64,000 nucleotides of DNA from Marinilabiliales bacterium (GTDB lineage Bacteria; Bacteroidota; Bacteroidia; Bacteroidales; SZUA-534). The stretch spans positions 137,243 through 201,242 of the forward strand of contig DOTG01000015.1 in NCBI GenBank assembly GCA_003512955.1, in the 5' to 3' direction. The first letter of the stretch is position 1, and each line of letters opens with the position of its first letter. The notes below the pieces were generated by a model. The model searched no databases. It was not told the origin of the DNA and saw only the letters and a list, made by a program, of their open reading frames with translations. Positions 1 through 7,868 of this stretch are shown here, in pieces. The position numbers were made by a program, and so were the translations under genes.

Positions 1-1
1 A

Positions 2-790
2 CCCGAGAAGACCCGAAAGGCTTTGGAAGGGAAATCGCTTTTTACAGGCAATGTATTGGCTTCTCTTTTAGGTGTGGTTACTCCGTTTTGCTCCTGTTCA
101 GCTATACCTCTGTTCTTAGGATTTGTAGAAGCCGGAATCCCGCTTGGTGTCACTTTTTCGTTTCTGATTTCCGCCCCAATGGTAAACGAAGTGGCTGTAG
201 TATTGCTTTTGGGGCTTTTTGGCTGGAAAGTGATGCTCATTTATATCTCCACTGGCCTTTTAATTGCTATTGTTTCCGGGTTTATCCTGCAAAAGATCCG
301 GATGGAAAAGTATGTGGCTGAATGGGCGTATCAGGTAAAAACAAACCAACAAACAGTGGGTGAAATAAAGATATCGCTACAAGAGCGCATCAGCAAGGGG
401 TTTGAATCGGTAAAGGAAATTGTGGGCAAAATATGGATTTACATTGTGGTTGGAATTGCTGTTGGTGCTGGGGCTCACGGGTATGTGCCTGAAGATTTTT
501 TAACCTCTTTATTGGGAAAAGGAAATTGGTATAGCGTACCTGTGGCGATTTTGATTGGCGTTCCCATGTACAGCAATGCCGCCGGAATTATTCCCATCAT
601 AAGCGTGCTTATCGAAAAAGGGGTGTCGCTGGGAACCGCGTTGGCCTTTATGATGAGTGTGATTGCCCTTTCACTGCCCGAAATAATCATCCTGAAAAAG
701 GTATTGAAATGGCCGTTGATTGCTGCTTTTGTCGGGGTAGTTACTACGGGGATTATTATTGTTGGATATATGTTTAACTTTTTGTTTTGA
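2..790 (+). CDS. Permease of the DUF318/ArsP-like family, 5' end cut by window
   Basis: Integral membrane permease, probably exporting a metal or organoarsenical. The frame is open back to base 2, so the true start lies outside the window; a TTG at 23 is only an internal possibility. The visible part has about six hydrophobic segments and the hallmark PFCSCSAIPLF motif in a membrane segment, followed by GxSFLISAPMVNEV. A second similar half near the end (IGVPMYSNAAGIIPI) fits the two-fold repeat of this family, and the CSCS pair is the usual metal-binding site. It leads a run of metalloid genes, with the DUF2798 gene starting one base after its stop. The substrate cannot be read from sequence; arsenite, methylarsenite or a divalent metal are all possible. 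Confidence 0.8.
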   Translation, partial: PEKTRKALEGKSLFTGNVLASLLGVVTPFCSCSAIPLFLGFVEAGIPLGVTFSFLISAPMVNEVAVVLLLGLFGWKVMLIYISTGLLIAIVSGFILQKIRMEKYVAEWAYQVKTNQQTVGEIKISLQERISKGFESVKEIVGKIWIYIVVGIAVGAGAHGYVPEDFLTSLLGKGNWYSVPVAILIGVPMYSNAAGIIPIISVLIEKGVSLGTALAFMMSVIALSLPEIIILKKVLKWPLIAAFVGVVTTGIIIVGYMFNFLF

Positions 791-791
791 T

Positions 792-1025
792 ATGAAGATT
801 TCGAAAAAAAATGAGATGAAGGTTACATTAACCCTCATGGTTTTGGTAATGACTTTTATAGTTACTATGGTAAGTGTATTGATGAATGCCGGATTTCATG
901 CCGGATTCTTTAACCAATGGATGAAGGCTTGGCTTTTGGCCTTTTTGGTTGCCTTACCTGTGGTAATGGTGGTGATGCCTACTATTAAAAGTATGGTGGC
1001 TAAATTTGTGATAAATGAACCTTGA
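792..1025 (+). CDS. DUF2798 small membrane protein
   Basis: A 77-residue protein with two transmembrane segments (about residues 11-35 and 44-68). The pattern of AGFHAGFFNQWMKAWLLAFLVALP followed by a short cytoplasmic tail fits DUF2798. The ATG at 792 is preferred to an upstream in-frame TTG at 759, which lies inside the permease gene. It is translationally packed with its neighbours: one base after the permease stop, and its own stop lies just before the next start. The family has no known biochemical role but is often found beside metal or thiol transport genes, so an accessory role in the transporter operon is inference. Confidence 0.65.
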   Translation: MKISKKNEMKVTLTLMVLVMTFIVTMVSVLMNAGFHAGFFNQWMKAWLLAFLVALPVVMVVMPTIKSMVAKFVINEP

Positions 1026-1036
1026 AGTTTAATACT

Positions 1037-1414
1037 ATGGAAACCAATGAAATTAAAAGTGGCTGTTTGTGCGGTAGTGGTGAATATATCGTTATCGCTT
1101 GTTCCGGTGCTTGTGATTTAGGGCAGGTAACCGATTTGGTTGCCCGTGAATTACGCGATAACAAAGTCCGTAAGATGAATTGCTTAGCCGCAGTGGGAGC
1201 CGGGATAAATCCAACTATTGAATCTTTTAAATCGGCTAATTTGCTTTTGCTCGATGGCTGTCCGGTCGATTGTGGTAAAAAAATACTGGAACAGGCAGGT
1301 ATTGAAAATTTTCACTATATCAGAATTACTGACTTGGGTTATATTAAAGGTCAGACACAGGTCACAGAAGGGATAATAAAAGAGGTGTATGAGAAAGTGG
1401 AAGCTATTTACTAA
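1037..1414 (+). CDS. DGC-domain putative zinc-binding protein
   Basis: About 125 residues rich in conserved cysteines: SGCLCGSGEY at the N-terminus, ACSGACDLGQ, MNCLAAVGAG, and the signature LLLLDGCPVDCGKK that gives the DGC family its name. Members are annotated as putative zinc-binding proteins and recur in arsenic and heavy-metal operons of anaerobes. The ATG at 1037 is chosen over an in-frame TTG at 1022 because homologues usually begin shortly before the first Cys cluster. Its 3' end overlaps the next gene by 26 bases, so translation is probably coupled. A metal-chaperone role for the neighbouring permease is plausible but inferred. Confidence 0.75.
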   Translation: METNEIKSGCLCGSGEYIVIACSGACDLGQVTDLVARELRDNKVRKMNCLAAVGAGINPTIESFKSANLLLLDGCPVDCGKKILEQAGIENFHYIRITDLGYIKGQTQVTEGIIKEVYEKVEAIY

Positions 1415-1874
1415 AATTCAAAACTATCTGCACGTTTTTTTTGCTTCATTGACTTTGGCTTTTATCATTTTGCTTTTTGTTTTCAAAGATTCCCTTAATG
1501 AATTAGCCTCACAATCGGTTCGATCTCAAATTGGGGCGGATGCCATTACGCCTCAAAGGGCAATTGCTGACTCACTTTTTAACTACAAAAAGAACGGGTT
1601 AAGCTATTCAGTTACATTTCTTGAATTCGGAGCTACCGGATGTTCTTCCTGCCGCCAGATGGAGCAGGTTATGGAAGATATTCGGGAACAATATCCACAG
1701 AAAGCGCAGGTAGTTTTCCTGAATATTTTAAAACCCGAAAATCAGGAGATGATGAAATATTATGGCATTGCCGCTATTCCCACGCAAGTTTTATTGGATA
1801 ATGAAGGGAACGAGTATTTCAGACACACTGGATATTTACCTGCAAATCAACTGATAAAAGAATTATTCAGGTAA
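1389..1874 (+). CDS. Membrane-anchored thioredoxin-like protein (CSSC)
   Basis: A 161-residue protein with one N-terminal membrane anchor (about residues 14-32) and a periplasm-facing thioredoxin fold. The redox motif is GCSSCRQ (Cys85, Cys88). The cis-Pro loop AAIPTQVLLD and the final strand plus helix are present, so the fold looks complete. It starts inside the preceding DGC gene (26-base overlap) and closes the first metalloid transcription block; arsR has its own promoter after it. It probably keeps a metal-binding or arsenate-handling partner reduced. The CSSC active site is less common than CGPC but is known in membrane thioredoxins linked to cytochrome or metal systems. Confidence 0.75.
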   Translation: MRKWKLFTKIQNYLHVFFASLTLAFIILLFVFKDSLNELASQSVRSQIGADAITPQRAIADSLFNYKKNGLSYSVTFLEFGATGCSSCRQMEQVMEDIREQYPQKAQVVFLNILKPENQEMMKYYGIAAIPTQVLLDNEGNEYFRHTGYLPANQLIKELFR

Positions 1875-1914
1875 GGATTCTATGACTTAACAATTTCTTA
1901 ACCTACAATTTTGT

Positions 1915-1953
1915 CGTATATATACGTTTATTTAATAATAAGACGTATATTTG
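1915..1953 (+). promoter_or_regulatory. arsR promoter and operator-like palindromes
   Basis: A perfect 12-bp palindrome CGTATATATACG lies at 1915-1926. The related half-sites ATATACGT (1920-1927) and ACGTATAT (1943-1950) form a wider inverted repeat with a 15-base spacer. The second half-site overlaps TATATTTG (1946-1953), a good match to the Bacteroidetes -7 box TAnnTTTG, 18 bases before the arsR ATG. This is the arrangement expected for an autorepressed arsR promoter. No clear TTTG -33 box sits at the ideal spacing. Confidence 0.6.
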
Positions 1954-1971
1954 CGTCATAATTTTTTGACT

Positions 1972-2304
1972 ATGGTTACTGCAAAATCTGAACTTTTTAC
2001 TGAAAAACAACAACAGCAGGCAATACTCTTTAAAGCCCTTGCGCATCCTGCCCGATTAGCCATTCTGGTTTATTTGGCTGAAACCAAAACCTGTATTTCG
2101 GGCGATATCTCCAATGAACTTCCGTTAAGCCGTACTACTGTCAATCAGCACTTGATGGAACTTAAAAAAGCAGGTTTAATAAAAGGAACCATATTGAGTA
2201 GTAAAACCAATTATTGTTTAAATACCCGTGAAATTGACAAAATGGGTACAATGATTCAAGAACTCCTTAAGAATTTGTCACATGGACAACCTCAGGAATG
2301 CTGA
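1972..2304 (+). CDS. arsR: ArsR-family winged-helix repressor
   Basis: A 110-residue metalloregulator. The winged-helix core runs FKALAHPARLAILVYLAE, then ISNELPLSRTTVNQHLMELKKAGLI (recognition helix) and a wing ending in NYCLNTREI. The canonical ELCVCDL sensor motif of plasmid ArsR is absent. Cysteines occur instead in KTCISG, NYCLN and at the C-terminus (QEC), so arsenite sensing would need a different Cys set. The start is the ATG at 1972, 18 bases after the predicted -7 box, rather than the TTG at 1951 that lies inside the promoter. The 3' end overlaps the rhodanese start at 2282. Probably represses the downstream arsC-acr3 block. Confidence 0.85.
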   Translation: MVTAKSELFTEKQQQQAILFKALAHPARLAILVYLAETKTCISGDISNELPLSRTTVNQHLMELKKAGLIKGTILSSKTNYCLNTREIDKMGTMIQELLKNLSHGQPQEC

Positions 2305-2712
2305 TGCCTCCTTTTTTGGGATGCTGGGTTTTTATGCCTCTGGTTTTTTAAACCTGTCCTCAAAAGAGACTTATAAACTTTGTCAAGAGGGTGCCATTTT
2401 GCTTGATGTAAGAATGCCCTATTTTGTGGTTTTTAAAGGATTTGGTGTGCCGCAAGTATATCTATTCCCTTGCCCGAATTGGAGCAAAAAATAACATGGC
2501 TGCCTGACAATATTCCGTTGATTGTTGCCGATTCTGTAGGTATTCATAGCCATGAGGCCATGTTGTTGCTCCAAACAAAGGGCTTTCAAAATATTGCAAA
2601 TTTGGCCGGTGGGATGGTGGAGTGGGAGCGCGATGGATTGCCTATCAAAGTGGATAATGAATATCAGTTATCAGGATCGTGTGTATGTCAATTAAAACCG
2701 AGGAACAAATGA
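2282..2712 (+). pseudogene. Rhodanese-like protein, interrupted by a frameshift
   Basis: Two partial frames together make one rhodanese domain. The first (2282-2494) carries ILLDVRMPYFVVFKGF, the usual N-terminal rhodanese motif. The second (from about 2460, frame shifted) carries LPELEQK, PLIVADSVGIHSHEAML and NLAGGMVEWERDGLP, the C-terminal half. The break falls at about 2450-2470, where the expected ...VPQVIYLPLPELEQK reads through into SKK and a stop. The active-site loop has Asp (VADSVG) where catalytic rhodaneses have Cys, typical of this ars-operon subfamily. Either a genuine inactivation, a sequencing indel, or less likely programmed frameshifting. It overlaps the end of arsR by 23 bases, so it was translationally coupled. 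Confidence 0.75.
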
Positions 2713-2795
2713 GTTAATGTGAAAATGAGTCAATATGAAAATGTGAGAATGAGCTAATCTGCTAATTAACTAATTGCTAATTAAAAAATGAAACT
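2713..2795. repeat. Low-complexity AT-rich degenerate repeat
   Basis: The 83 bases before arsC consist of drifting copies of short words: GTGAAAATGAG, TATGAAAATGTGAGAATGAG, then CTAATCTGCTAATTAACTAA. Similar short-word spacer DNA occurs at 7820-7865. It contains no reading frame or hairpin of note. It probably arose by slippage or short-word duplication and may serve only as a leader. Confidence 0.5.
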
Positions 2796-3221
2796 ATGAA
2801 AGTATTGATTTTATGTACCGGAAATTCATGCCGGAGCCAGATGGCACATGGATTTTTACAATCGTTCGACAGTCGCATTCAGGTGGCATCGGCAGGAACC
2901 GAGGCATCGGGTAAACTTAACCCAACGGCAGTTCAGGTAATGAAGGAGGTAGGCATCGACATCAGCCACCACACTTCCGATTCGGTGAGCAAATACCTCG
3001 ACCAGGAATGGGACTTTGTAATAACCGTGTGTGGGGGTGCCAACGAAAACTGCCCGGCATTTTTGGGCAAGGTGAAAACCCGCCTGCATATCGGTTTCGA
3101 CGATCCTTCGTATGCCGTTGGAAGTCCCGAATTTGTGATGAGTGAATTTTACCGAGTCCGCGATGAAATTAAAAAAGCTTTTTACCAACTTTATACCGAA
3201 AAAATTAAACCCTATTTATAG
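2796..3221 (+). CDS. arsC: Arsenate reductase, thioredoxin-linked (LMW phosphatase fold)
   Basis: Cytoplasmic enzyme reducing arsenate to arsenite for export. The 141-residue protein has the phosphatase P-loop CTGNSCRSQ (Cys7-Ser14) and the resolving cysteines Cys79 and Cys86 in ITVCGGANENCP. These match the Cys10/Cys82/Cys89 triad of the S. aureus pI258 enzyme with a constant offset of three. FDDPSYAVGS supplies the acidic DP loop. The full triad means it should be recycled by thioredoxin, and a thioredoxin-like gene is found in the same locus. Followed after three bases by the DUF486 gene and then acr3. Confidence 0.93.
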   Translation: MKVLILCTGNSCRSQMAHGFLQSFDSRIQVASAGTEASGKLNPTAVQVMKEVGIDISHHTSDSVSKYLDQEWDFVITVCGGANENCPAFLGKVKTRLHIGFDDPSYAVGSPEFVMSEFYRVRDEIKKAFYQLYTEKIKPYL

Positions 3222-3224
3222 AAT

Positions 3225-3593
3225 ATGAAAGGCTTTTATACTATTGGTCTTTTAGTCATGTCGAACCTTTTTATGACTTTTGCCTGGTATGGGCATCTCA
3301 AATTCCGTGAGTTTAAATGGTTTGAAACCTTAACAATGGCTGGAATTGTGTTGATAAGTTGGGGGATCGCCCTTTTCGAATATTTTTTTCAGGTTCCGGC
3401 TAACCGGATTGGGTTTCAGGGCAACGGGGGGCCATTTTCATTGGTAGAACTCAAAGTATTGCAAGAAGTCATTACTTTGATCGTGTTCACAGGTTTTACC
3501 CTCATTTTTTTCAAGAACGAATCTTTCCGGATGAACCACTTTATTGGATTTGCCTTTTTAGTATTGGCTGTTTATTTCATCTTTAAAAAATAA
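3225..3593 (+). CDS. DUF486/DMT-family membrane protein
   Basis: A 122-residue protein with four transmembrane helices (about 5-22, 36-54, 82-98, 102-119). Conserved stretches MSNLFMTFAWYGHLKF, ALFEYFFQVPANRIG and LKVLQEVITLIVFTGF identify DUF486, a half-size relative of the drug/metabolite transporter superfamily. It sits three bases after arsC and four before acr3, so it is certainly co-transcribed with them. Its role in arsenic resistance, if any, is unknown; DUF486 proteins are often found outside ars operons as well. Confidence 0.75.
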   Translation: MKGFYTIGLLVMSNLFMTFAWYGHLKFREFKWFETLTMAGIVLISWGIALFEYFFQVPANRIGFQGNGGPFSLVELKVLQEVITLIVFTGFTLIFFKNESFRMNHFIGFAFLVLAVYFIFKK

Positions 3594-3597
3594 GAAA

Positions 3598-4671
3598 ATG
3601 TCACCTTCGAGACGTAGATTGAAATTTTTAGATAGGTATCTTACCTTATGGATTTTTGCGGCTATGGCCGTTGGTGTTTTAACGGGCTATTTTATGCCAT
3701 CTATTGCCCAGTTTTGGGAATCCCTAAAATCGTCACCCGAAAGCACCACCAATATTCCTATAGCTATTGGGCTTATTTTGATGATGTACCCGCCGTTGGC
3801 CAAGGTCAAATACGAAGAATTGGGCGATGTGTTCCGCAACTGGAAAGTATTGTCGCTTTCATTAGTCCAGAACTGGATTATTGGGCCGGTGTTGATGTTC
3901 GCGTTGGCTATGTTGCTTTTTAAGGTCTTTCCCGGCGAAAACAACGCCAACCTGCCTTATGTTTATGGGATTATCATGATTGGTTTGGCCCGGTGCATTG
4001 CCATGGTCATTGTTTGGAACGAACTGGCCGAAGGCGACACTCAATATGCAGCCGGTTTGGTTGCTTTTAATTCCATTTTTCAGGTACTTTTCTTTTCAGT
4101 ATATGCTTATCTGTTTATCGCCATCATGCCCGGATGGTTTGGTGTTCCTACCAATCAGGCAGTCGATAATATTACCATTGGGCAAATTGCCGAAAGCGTG
4201 TTCATTTATTTGGGTATCCCGTTTATTGCCGGGTTTTTAACCCGCTTCATCTTAATCAGGGTAAAAAGTAAAGAGTGGTACCATAGCCGGTTTATTCCAA
4301 AAATCAGCCCCATCACACTGATAGCATTATTGTTTACCATTGTGGTGATGTTCTCGCTCAAAGGGGAATACATCATAAAAATTCCTTTCGATGTGATTTT
4401 GATAGCCATTCCGTTGCTGATTTATTTCGTCATCATGTTTTTGCTTTCCTTTATTATGAGCAAAAAAGTAGGAGCCACCTACGAACAATCGGTGACACTC
4501 TCGTTCACGGCTGCCAGCAATAACTTTGAATTGGCTATTGCTGTAGCTATTGCCATTTTTGGAATGAATTCAGGCGAAGCTTTTGCTGCCGTAATTGGTC
4601 CATTGGTTGAAGTTCCCGTAATGATTGGCTTGGTAAGTGTGGCTTTTTATTTTAAAAAGAGGTTTTTATAG
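3598..4671 (+). CDS. acr3: Arsenite efflux transporter, ACR3 family
   Basis: A 357-residue inner-membrane arsenite exporter with about ten transmembrane helices. The family signature GLARCIAMVIVWNELAEGD contains Cys133, corresponding to the essential Cys of bacterial Acr3. The second half has TAASNNFELAIAVAIAIFG and the conserved Glu in GPLVEVPVMI. Length and order fit full-size Acr3, not ArsB. The start ATG at 3598 is four bases after the DUF486 stop. As the last gene before a strong terminator it completes an arsR/arsC/acr3 resistance set. Confidence 0.93.
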   Translation: MSPSRRRLKFLDRYLTLWIFAAMAVGVLTGYFMPSIAQFWESLKSSPESTTNIPIAIGLILMMYPPLAKVKYEELGDVFRNWKVLSLSLVQNWIIGPVLMFALAMLLFKVFPGENNANLPYVYGIIMIGLARCIAMVIVWNELAEGDTQYAAGLVAFNSIFQVLFFSVYAYLFIAIMPGWFGVPTNQAVDNITIGQIAESVFIYLGIPFIAGFLTRFILIRVKSKEWYHSRFIPKISPITLIALLFTIVVMFSLKGEYIIKIPFDVILIAIPLLIYFVIMFLLSFIMSKKVGATYEQSVTLSFTAASNNFELAIAVAIAIFGMNSGEAFAAVIGPLVEVPVMIGLVSVAFYFKKRFL

Positions 4672-4685
4672 TCGTATCCGTCAAT

Positions 4686-4726
4686 AAAAAAGGCTGACTG
4701 GATGTAAAATCCAATCAGGCTTTTTT
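4686..4726 (+). terminator. Terminator of the ars operon
   Basis: A long hairpin with A-rich left arm and T-rich right arm: AAAAAAGGCTGACTGGAT pairs with ATCCAATCAGGCTTTTTT with two mismatches around a short loop, 15 bases after the acr3 stop. The symmetrical A/T ends mean it could also stop transcription from the convergent Fur-family gene. Confidence 0.85.
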
Positions 4727-4757
4727 ATGTGATGACCTTTTGATTTCAGGTCTTGAA

Positions 4758-5258
4758 TCAAATCAAAATGGTTCCTTTTTTTGACATTTCCTTTTGACAG
4801 TTGCTACAGTAACCGTAGCAATAAAGGGCATGATAGGTCAATTGAAAGTTATGTTGTTTGGCGGCGCGCTCCTCAATGTCGTCAATACGGGCATCGCAAA
4901 ACTCGGTCACCTTTCCGCAATTGCTGCAAATCAAGTGATCGTGCGGGGCACAGTTGTACGCCTTTTCAAATTGGGCAATGTTTTTTCCAAACTGATGTTT
5001 AATCACCAGGTTGCAGTCCAATAATACATCAATGGTGTTGTAAAGTGTAGCACGGCTTACCCGGTAGTTTTTGTTTTTCATGTGGATGTAGAGAGTCTCA
5101 ATATCGAAATGCCCCTCCGAATTGTAAATCTCATCTAAAATGGCAAACCGTTCGGGTGTTTTGCGGTGCCCATTACGTTCCAGATATTTTATAAAAATAT
5201 CTTTGACCCTATCATTAAGGGGATTCGTGGCTTGAGGTTCTTTCAGGTTACTATCCAT
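4758..5258 (-). CDS. Fur-family transcriptional regulator
   Basis: A 166-residue metal- or peroxide-responsive repressor. The N-terminal winged helix runs from RNGHRKTPERFAILDEIY to RATLYNTIDVLLDCNLV. The dimerisation domain has HDHLICSNCGKV and a second CxxC (YCSNCQ) forming the structural zinc site. Which subfamily (Fur, Zur or PerR) cannot be settled: the APHDHLICSNCG loop is shared. It is convergent with the ars operon across the bidirectional hairpin. On its own strand CTAAATTTGG (-7 box TAAATTTG, bases 5291 to 5284) lies 26-33 bases upstream of the start. Confidence 0.88.
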   Translation of the reverse strand: MDSNLKEPQATNPLNDRVKDIFIKYLERNGHRKTPERFAILDEIYNSEGHFDIETLYIHMKNKNYRVSRATLYNTIDVLLDCNLVIKHQFGKNIAQFEKAYNCAPHDHLICSNCGKVTEFCDARIDDIEERAAKQHNFQLTYHALYCYGYCSNCQKEMSKKGTILI

Positions 5259-5309
5259 ATATAGACTGATTCAAAATAACGACCAAATTTAGAAATAAAT
5301 TCAGTACTT

Positions 5310-5417
5310 CCTAAATCCCAGGTGAAATATTAACGGTCAAGAAAGCGAGATAATTAGTTGCGGCGCGGCTTCACTAAATTGCATGAAAAAACTTGATATA
5401 AAATATTTATATTCAAT
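5310..5417 (+). repeat. Dispersed intergenic repeat, copy A
   Basis: The stretch containing CAGGTGAAATATTAACGGTC (5319-5338), followed by AAGAAAGCGAGA, closely resembles 15547-15655, and more distantly the minus strand of 39150-39190. The similarity to copy B continues downstream through GCATGA...CTT...AAATATT...TTCA. It lies in the 253-base gap between the Fur-family gene and relA/spoT, which has no reading frame. Function unknown; could be a mobile-element remnant or a structured RNA. Confidence 0.55.
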
Positions 5418-5511
5418 GTAGTTACGTTTCGACATACTTCAAGTTTCTTAAAAAAATCAATTGTCCCATATTTACGGGTGAACCCCTAAATCTATTGCGG
5501 ATAGGAGGAAA

Positions 5512-7716
5512 TTAAAAATCGTGGTCGCTGATTTCCATGCGCGAAACCTGAGTGATGCCTTTCACTTTGCTCAGGTTCATAATCAGGTTGTTTAAATCGT
5601 TGGTATTGTGCACATAAACGTCAATAGTCCCTTCGAAAATACCATCATGGCTTTCGAAACCGATGGCCCGCATATTTACATTCAGTTCTTTGGAAATAAC
5701 GGTAGTACAATTATTTACAATGCCAATGTCATCAATGCCTTTTAACGAGATGCGTCCCAAAAAGGCCAAAATACGGTGGGTGGTCCATTCTACCTTCACC
5801 ACATTCTGGCTTTCGCTGGAATTTAACCGGATGGCCGTGGGGCAGGATGTTTTGTGAATGATCAGTTCCTCCTCGTCGGCTTTGTATCCAATTACATCAT
5901 CACCGGGAATGGGGTTGCAGCAGTGGGCAATGGTATAGTTCTTGGAATTGTCGTCCACAACCAAAGGTTTCGACTTATCGAACATGAGGGCGGCATTGGT
6001 ACTTTCGGGGTGCTCAATGCCCCAGAACTTGATATACTTGCTTCGCGAACGTTTTTTCTGTATCTTTTTAAAAGTTTCCTGGTCGAGCTTGTCTTCACCA
6101 ATCCTGAAATAAAGTTCCTCCTTGTTACGGGTTTTGTAATGGTTGTAGAGCTTACGGAATACAGTGGAGTTGGGCTGCATGTCTAAATCCATCAACAGGT
6201 ATTCCAAATGGGCTTTTCCCTCGTTCATAATCATTCTGCGTTTATCGCGGAAGGAGCTTTTCAATTTGGCTTTAGCTTTGGCCGATGTCACAAAATCGAG
6301 CCAATGCAATTCGGGCATCTGTTTCTGGGAGGTAAGGATTTCAATCTGGTCGCCACCCTGTAACGGATGGTTTAAACCCACCAACTTGTGGTTTACTTTA
6401 GCCCCGATGGCATGCAACCCGATTTCGGAGTGAATATAGAAGGCAAAATCGAGAGCGGTGGAGGCGCTTGGTAAGGTTATTATTTCACCTTTGGGTGTAA
6501 AAACCATGATTTCGGAGGTAAACAGGTTGAGTTTGAAATCATCCAGGAATTCCAGGGCATCCGATTTTGGATCTTCGAGCATCTCGCGGATCTGTTTGAT
6601 CCACCGGTCCAATTCGCTTTCCTGATGCGAAGCCCCTTTGTATTTCCAGTGTGCGGCATAACCACGTTCGGCAATCTCGTTCATGCGGTTGGTGCGTATC
6701 TGCACTTCTACCCATTTGCCACCAGGTCCCATCACGGTAGCATGCAGCGCCTCATACCCATTGGCTTTTGGTTGGCTGACCCAGTCGCGGATACGATCGT
6801 ATTTGGGTACATACAAGTCGGTTACGATGGAATAGATGTTCCAGCATTGGGCTTTTTCAGTCAAATTAGGTTTTGGTTCAAATATGATGCGGATGGCAAA
6901 CAAATCGAAAACCTCTTCAAAGCTGACTTTTTTAGTCTCCATTTTATTCCAAATGGAATAGATGGATTTGGGCCTGCCTGAAATCTCAAATTCGTAACCC
7001 TCTTCGTTCAATCGGTTGGTTATGGGCAACGAAAAACGGTTGATATAAGTCAGTCTTCCTTTTTCGGTTTCTTTAATTTGTTGTAAAATATAGTCGTATT
7101 CGGCCGGATGCAGGTATTTTAAACATAAATCTTCCAGTTCCTGTTTGATGGCATAAAGCCCCATTCGGTGTGCCAACGGGGCATAGATAAAAAGAGTTTC
7201 GCCGGCAATTTTCAACTGTTTGTTTGGCGGCATAGAATCTAGGGTACGCATATTGTGCAAGCGGTCGGCCAATTTGATGATGATAACCCGTAAATCGCCT
7301 GTCATGGTCATCAATACTTTTCGGAAGTTTTCGGCTTGTAAATCCGAACGGTTGGCAAATACCCCGGAAATTTTAGTCAATCCATCGACCAGAGAAGCAA
7401 TTTTTTCACCAAATTGGTGCTGAATTTCTTCAATCGAAATGTCGGTATCTTCCACCACATCGTGCAGGAGCGAGGCTAAAACAGATTTTGTTCCAAGGCC
7501 GATTTCATGTGTGGCAATTTTGGCTACAGCAATAGGGTGCAAAATGTAGGGTTCGCCCGATTTGCGGCGCATGTTGGCGTGCGCCTCGTAAGCCATGTTA
7601 AAGGCTTTGCGGATTAATTCACGTTGCTCGGCCGTAGTAAAGCTTTCAGTTAACTGGAGGAGTTCATTGAACTTCCGTAGAATAAGCTTTTTTTCGTTGA
7701 CCGTAAATTTCTTCAT
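5512..7716 (-). CDS. relA/spoT: Bifunctional (p)ppGpp synthetase/hydrolase
   Basis: A 734-residue stringent-response enzyme with the full Rel architecture. The hydrolase HD domain has ILHPIAVA (His60), LLHDVVEDTD (His85, Asp86) and KLADRLHNMRTL (Asp151), so it looks active. The synthetase domain contains GRPKSIYSIW, FDLFAIRIIF, NGYEALHATV and WVEVQIRT, also intact. TGS follows at about residues 403-465 and an ACT/RRM domain at about 660-734. No second long Rel gene is visible in the window; in Bacteroidota a single Rel often does both jobs. On the minus strand GCTAATTTTGAGG (a TAATTTTG -7 box, bases 7772 to 7765) lies about 50 bases upstream. Confidence 0.95.
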   Translation of the reverse strand: MKKFTVNEKKLILRKFNELLQLTESFTTAEQRELIRKAFNMAYEAHANMRRKSGEPYILHPIAVAKIATHEIGLGTKSVLASLLHDVVEDTDISIEEIQHQFGEKIASLVDGLTKISGVFANRSDLQAENFRKVLMTMTGDLRVIIIKLADRLHNMRTLDSMPPNKQLKIAGETLFIYAPLAHRMGLYAIKQELEDLCLKYLHPAEYDYILQQIKETEKGRLTYINRFSLPITNRLNEEGYEFEISGRPKSIYSIWNKMETKKVSFEEVFDLFAIRIIFEPKPNLTEKAQCWNIYSIVTDLYVPKYDRIRDWVSQPKANGYEALHATVMGPGGKWVEVQIRTNRMNEIAERGYAAHWKYKGASHQESELDRWIKQIREMLEDPKSDALEFLDDFKLNLFTSEIMVFTPKGEIITLPSASTALDFAFYIHSEIGLHAIGAKVNHKLVGLNHPLQGGDQIEILTSQKQMPELHWLDFVTSAKAKAKLKSSFRDKRRMIMNEGKAHLEYLLMDLDMQPNSTVFRKLYNHYKTRNKEELYFRIGEDKLDQETFKKIQKKRSRSKYIKFWGIEHPESTNAALMFDKSKPLVVDDNSKNYTIAHCCNPIPGDDVIGYKADEEELIIHKTSCPTAIRLNSSESQNVVKVEWTTHRILAFLGRISLKGIDDIGIVNNCTTVISKELNVNMRAIGFESHDGIFEGTIDVYVHNTNDLNNLIMNLSKVKGITQVSRMEISDHDF

Positions 7717-7819
7717 ATCCTATATTGCTCCCTCTCTAAAAGTAGTAGTTTTAAAACAAAACCTCAAAATTAGCGATTTTTTTCAGATGCTGGCAGGAAA
7801 AGTTCATTGACTCATTAAA

Positions 7820-7865
7820 ACATGGTCACATGGCCACGTGGTCACATTAACAAATGGACAAATGG
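7820..7865. repeat. Short-word repeat between relA/spoT and the T9SS gene
   Basis: Drifting words such as ATGGTCACATGG, CACGTGGTCACAT and AAATGGACAAATGG make small overlapping direct and inverted repeats. Comparable spacer DNA precedes arsC. No gene is present. Confidence 0.4.
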
Positions 7866-7868
7866 ATT

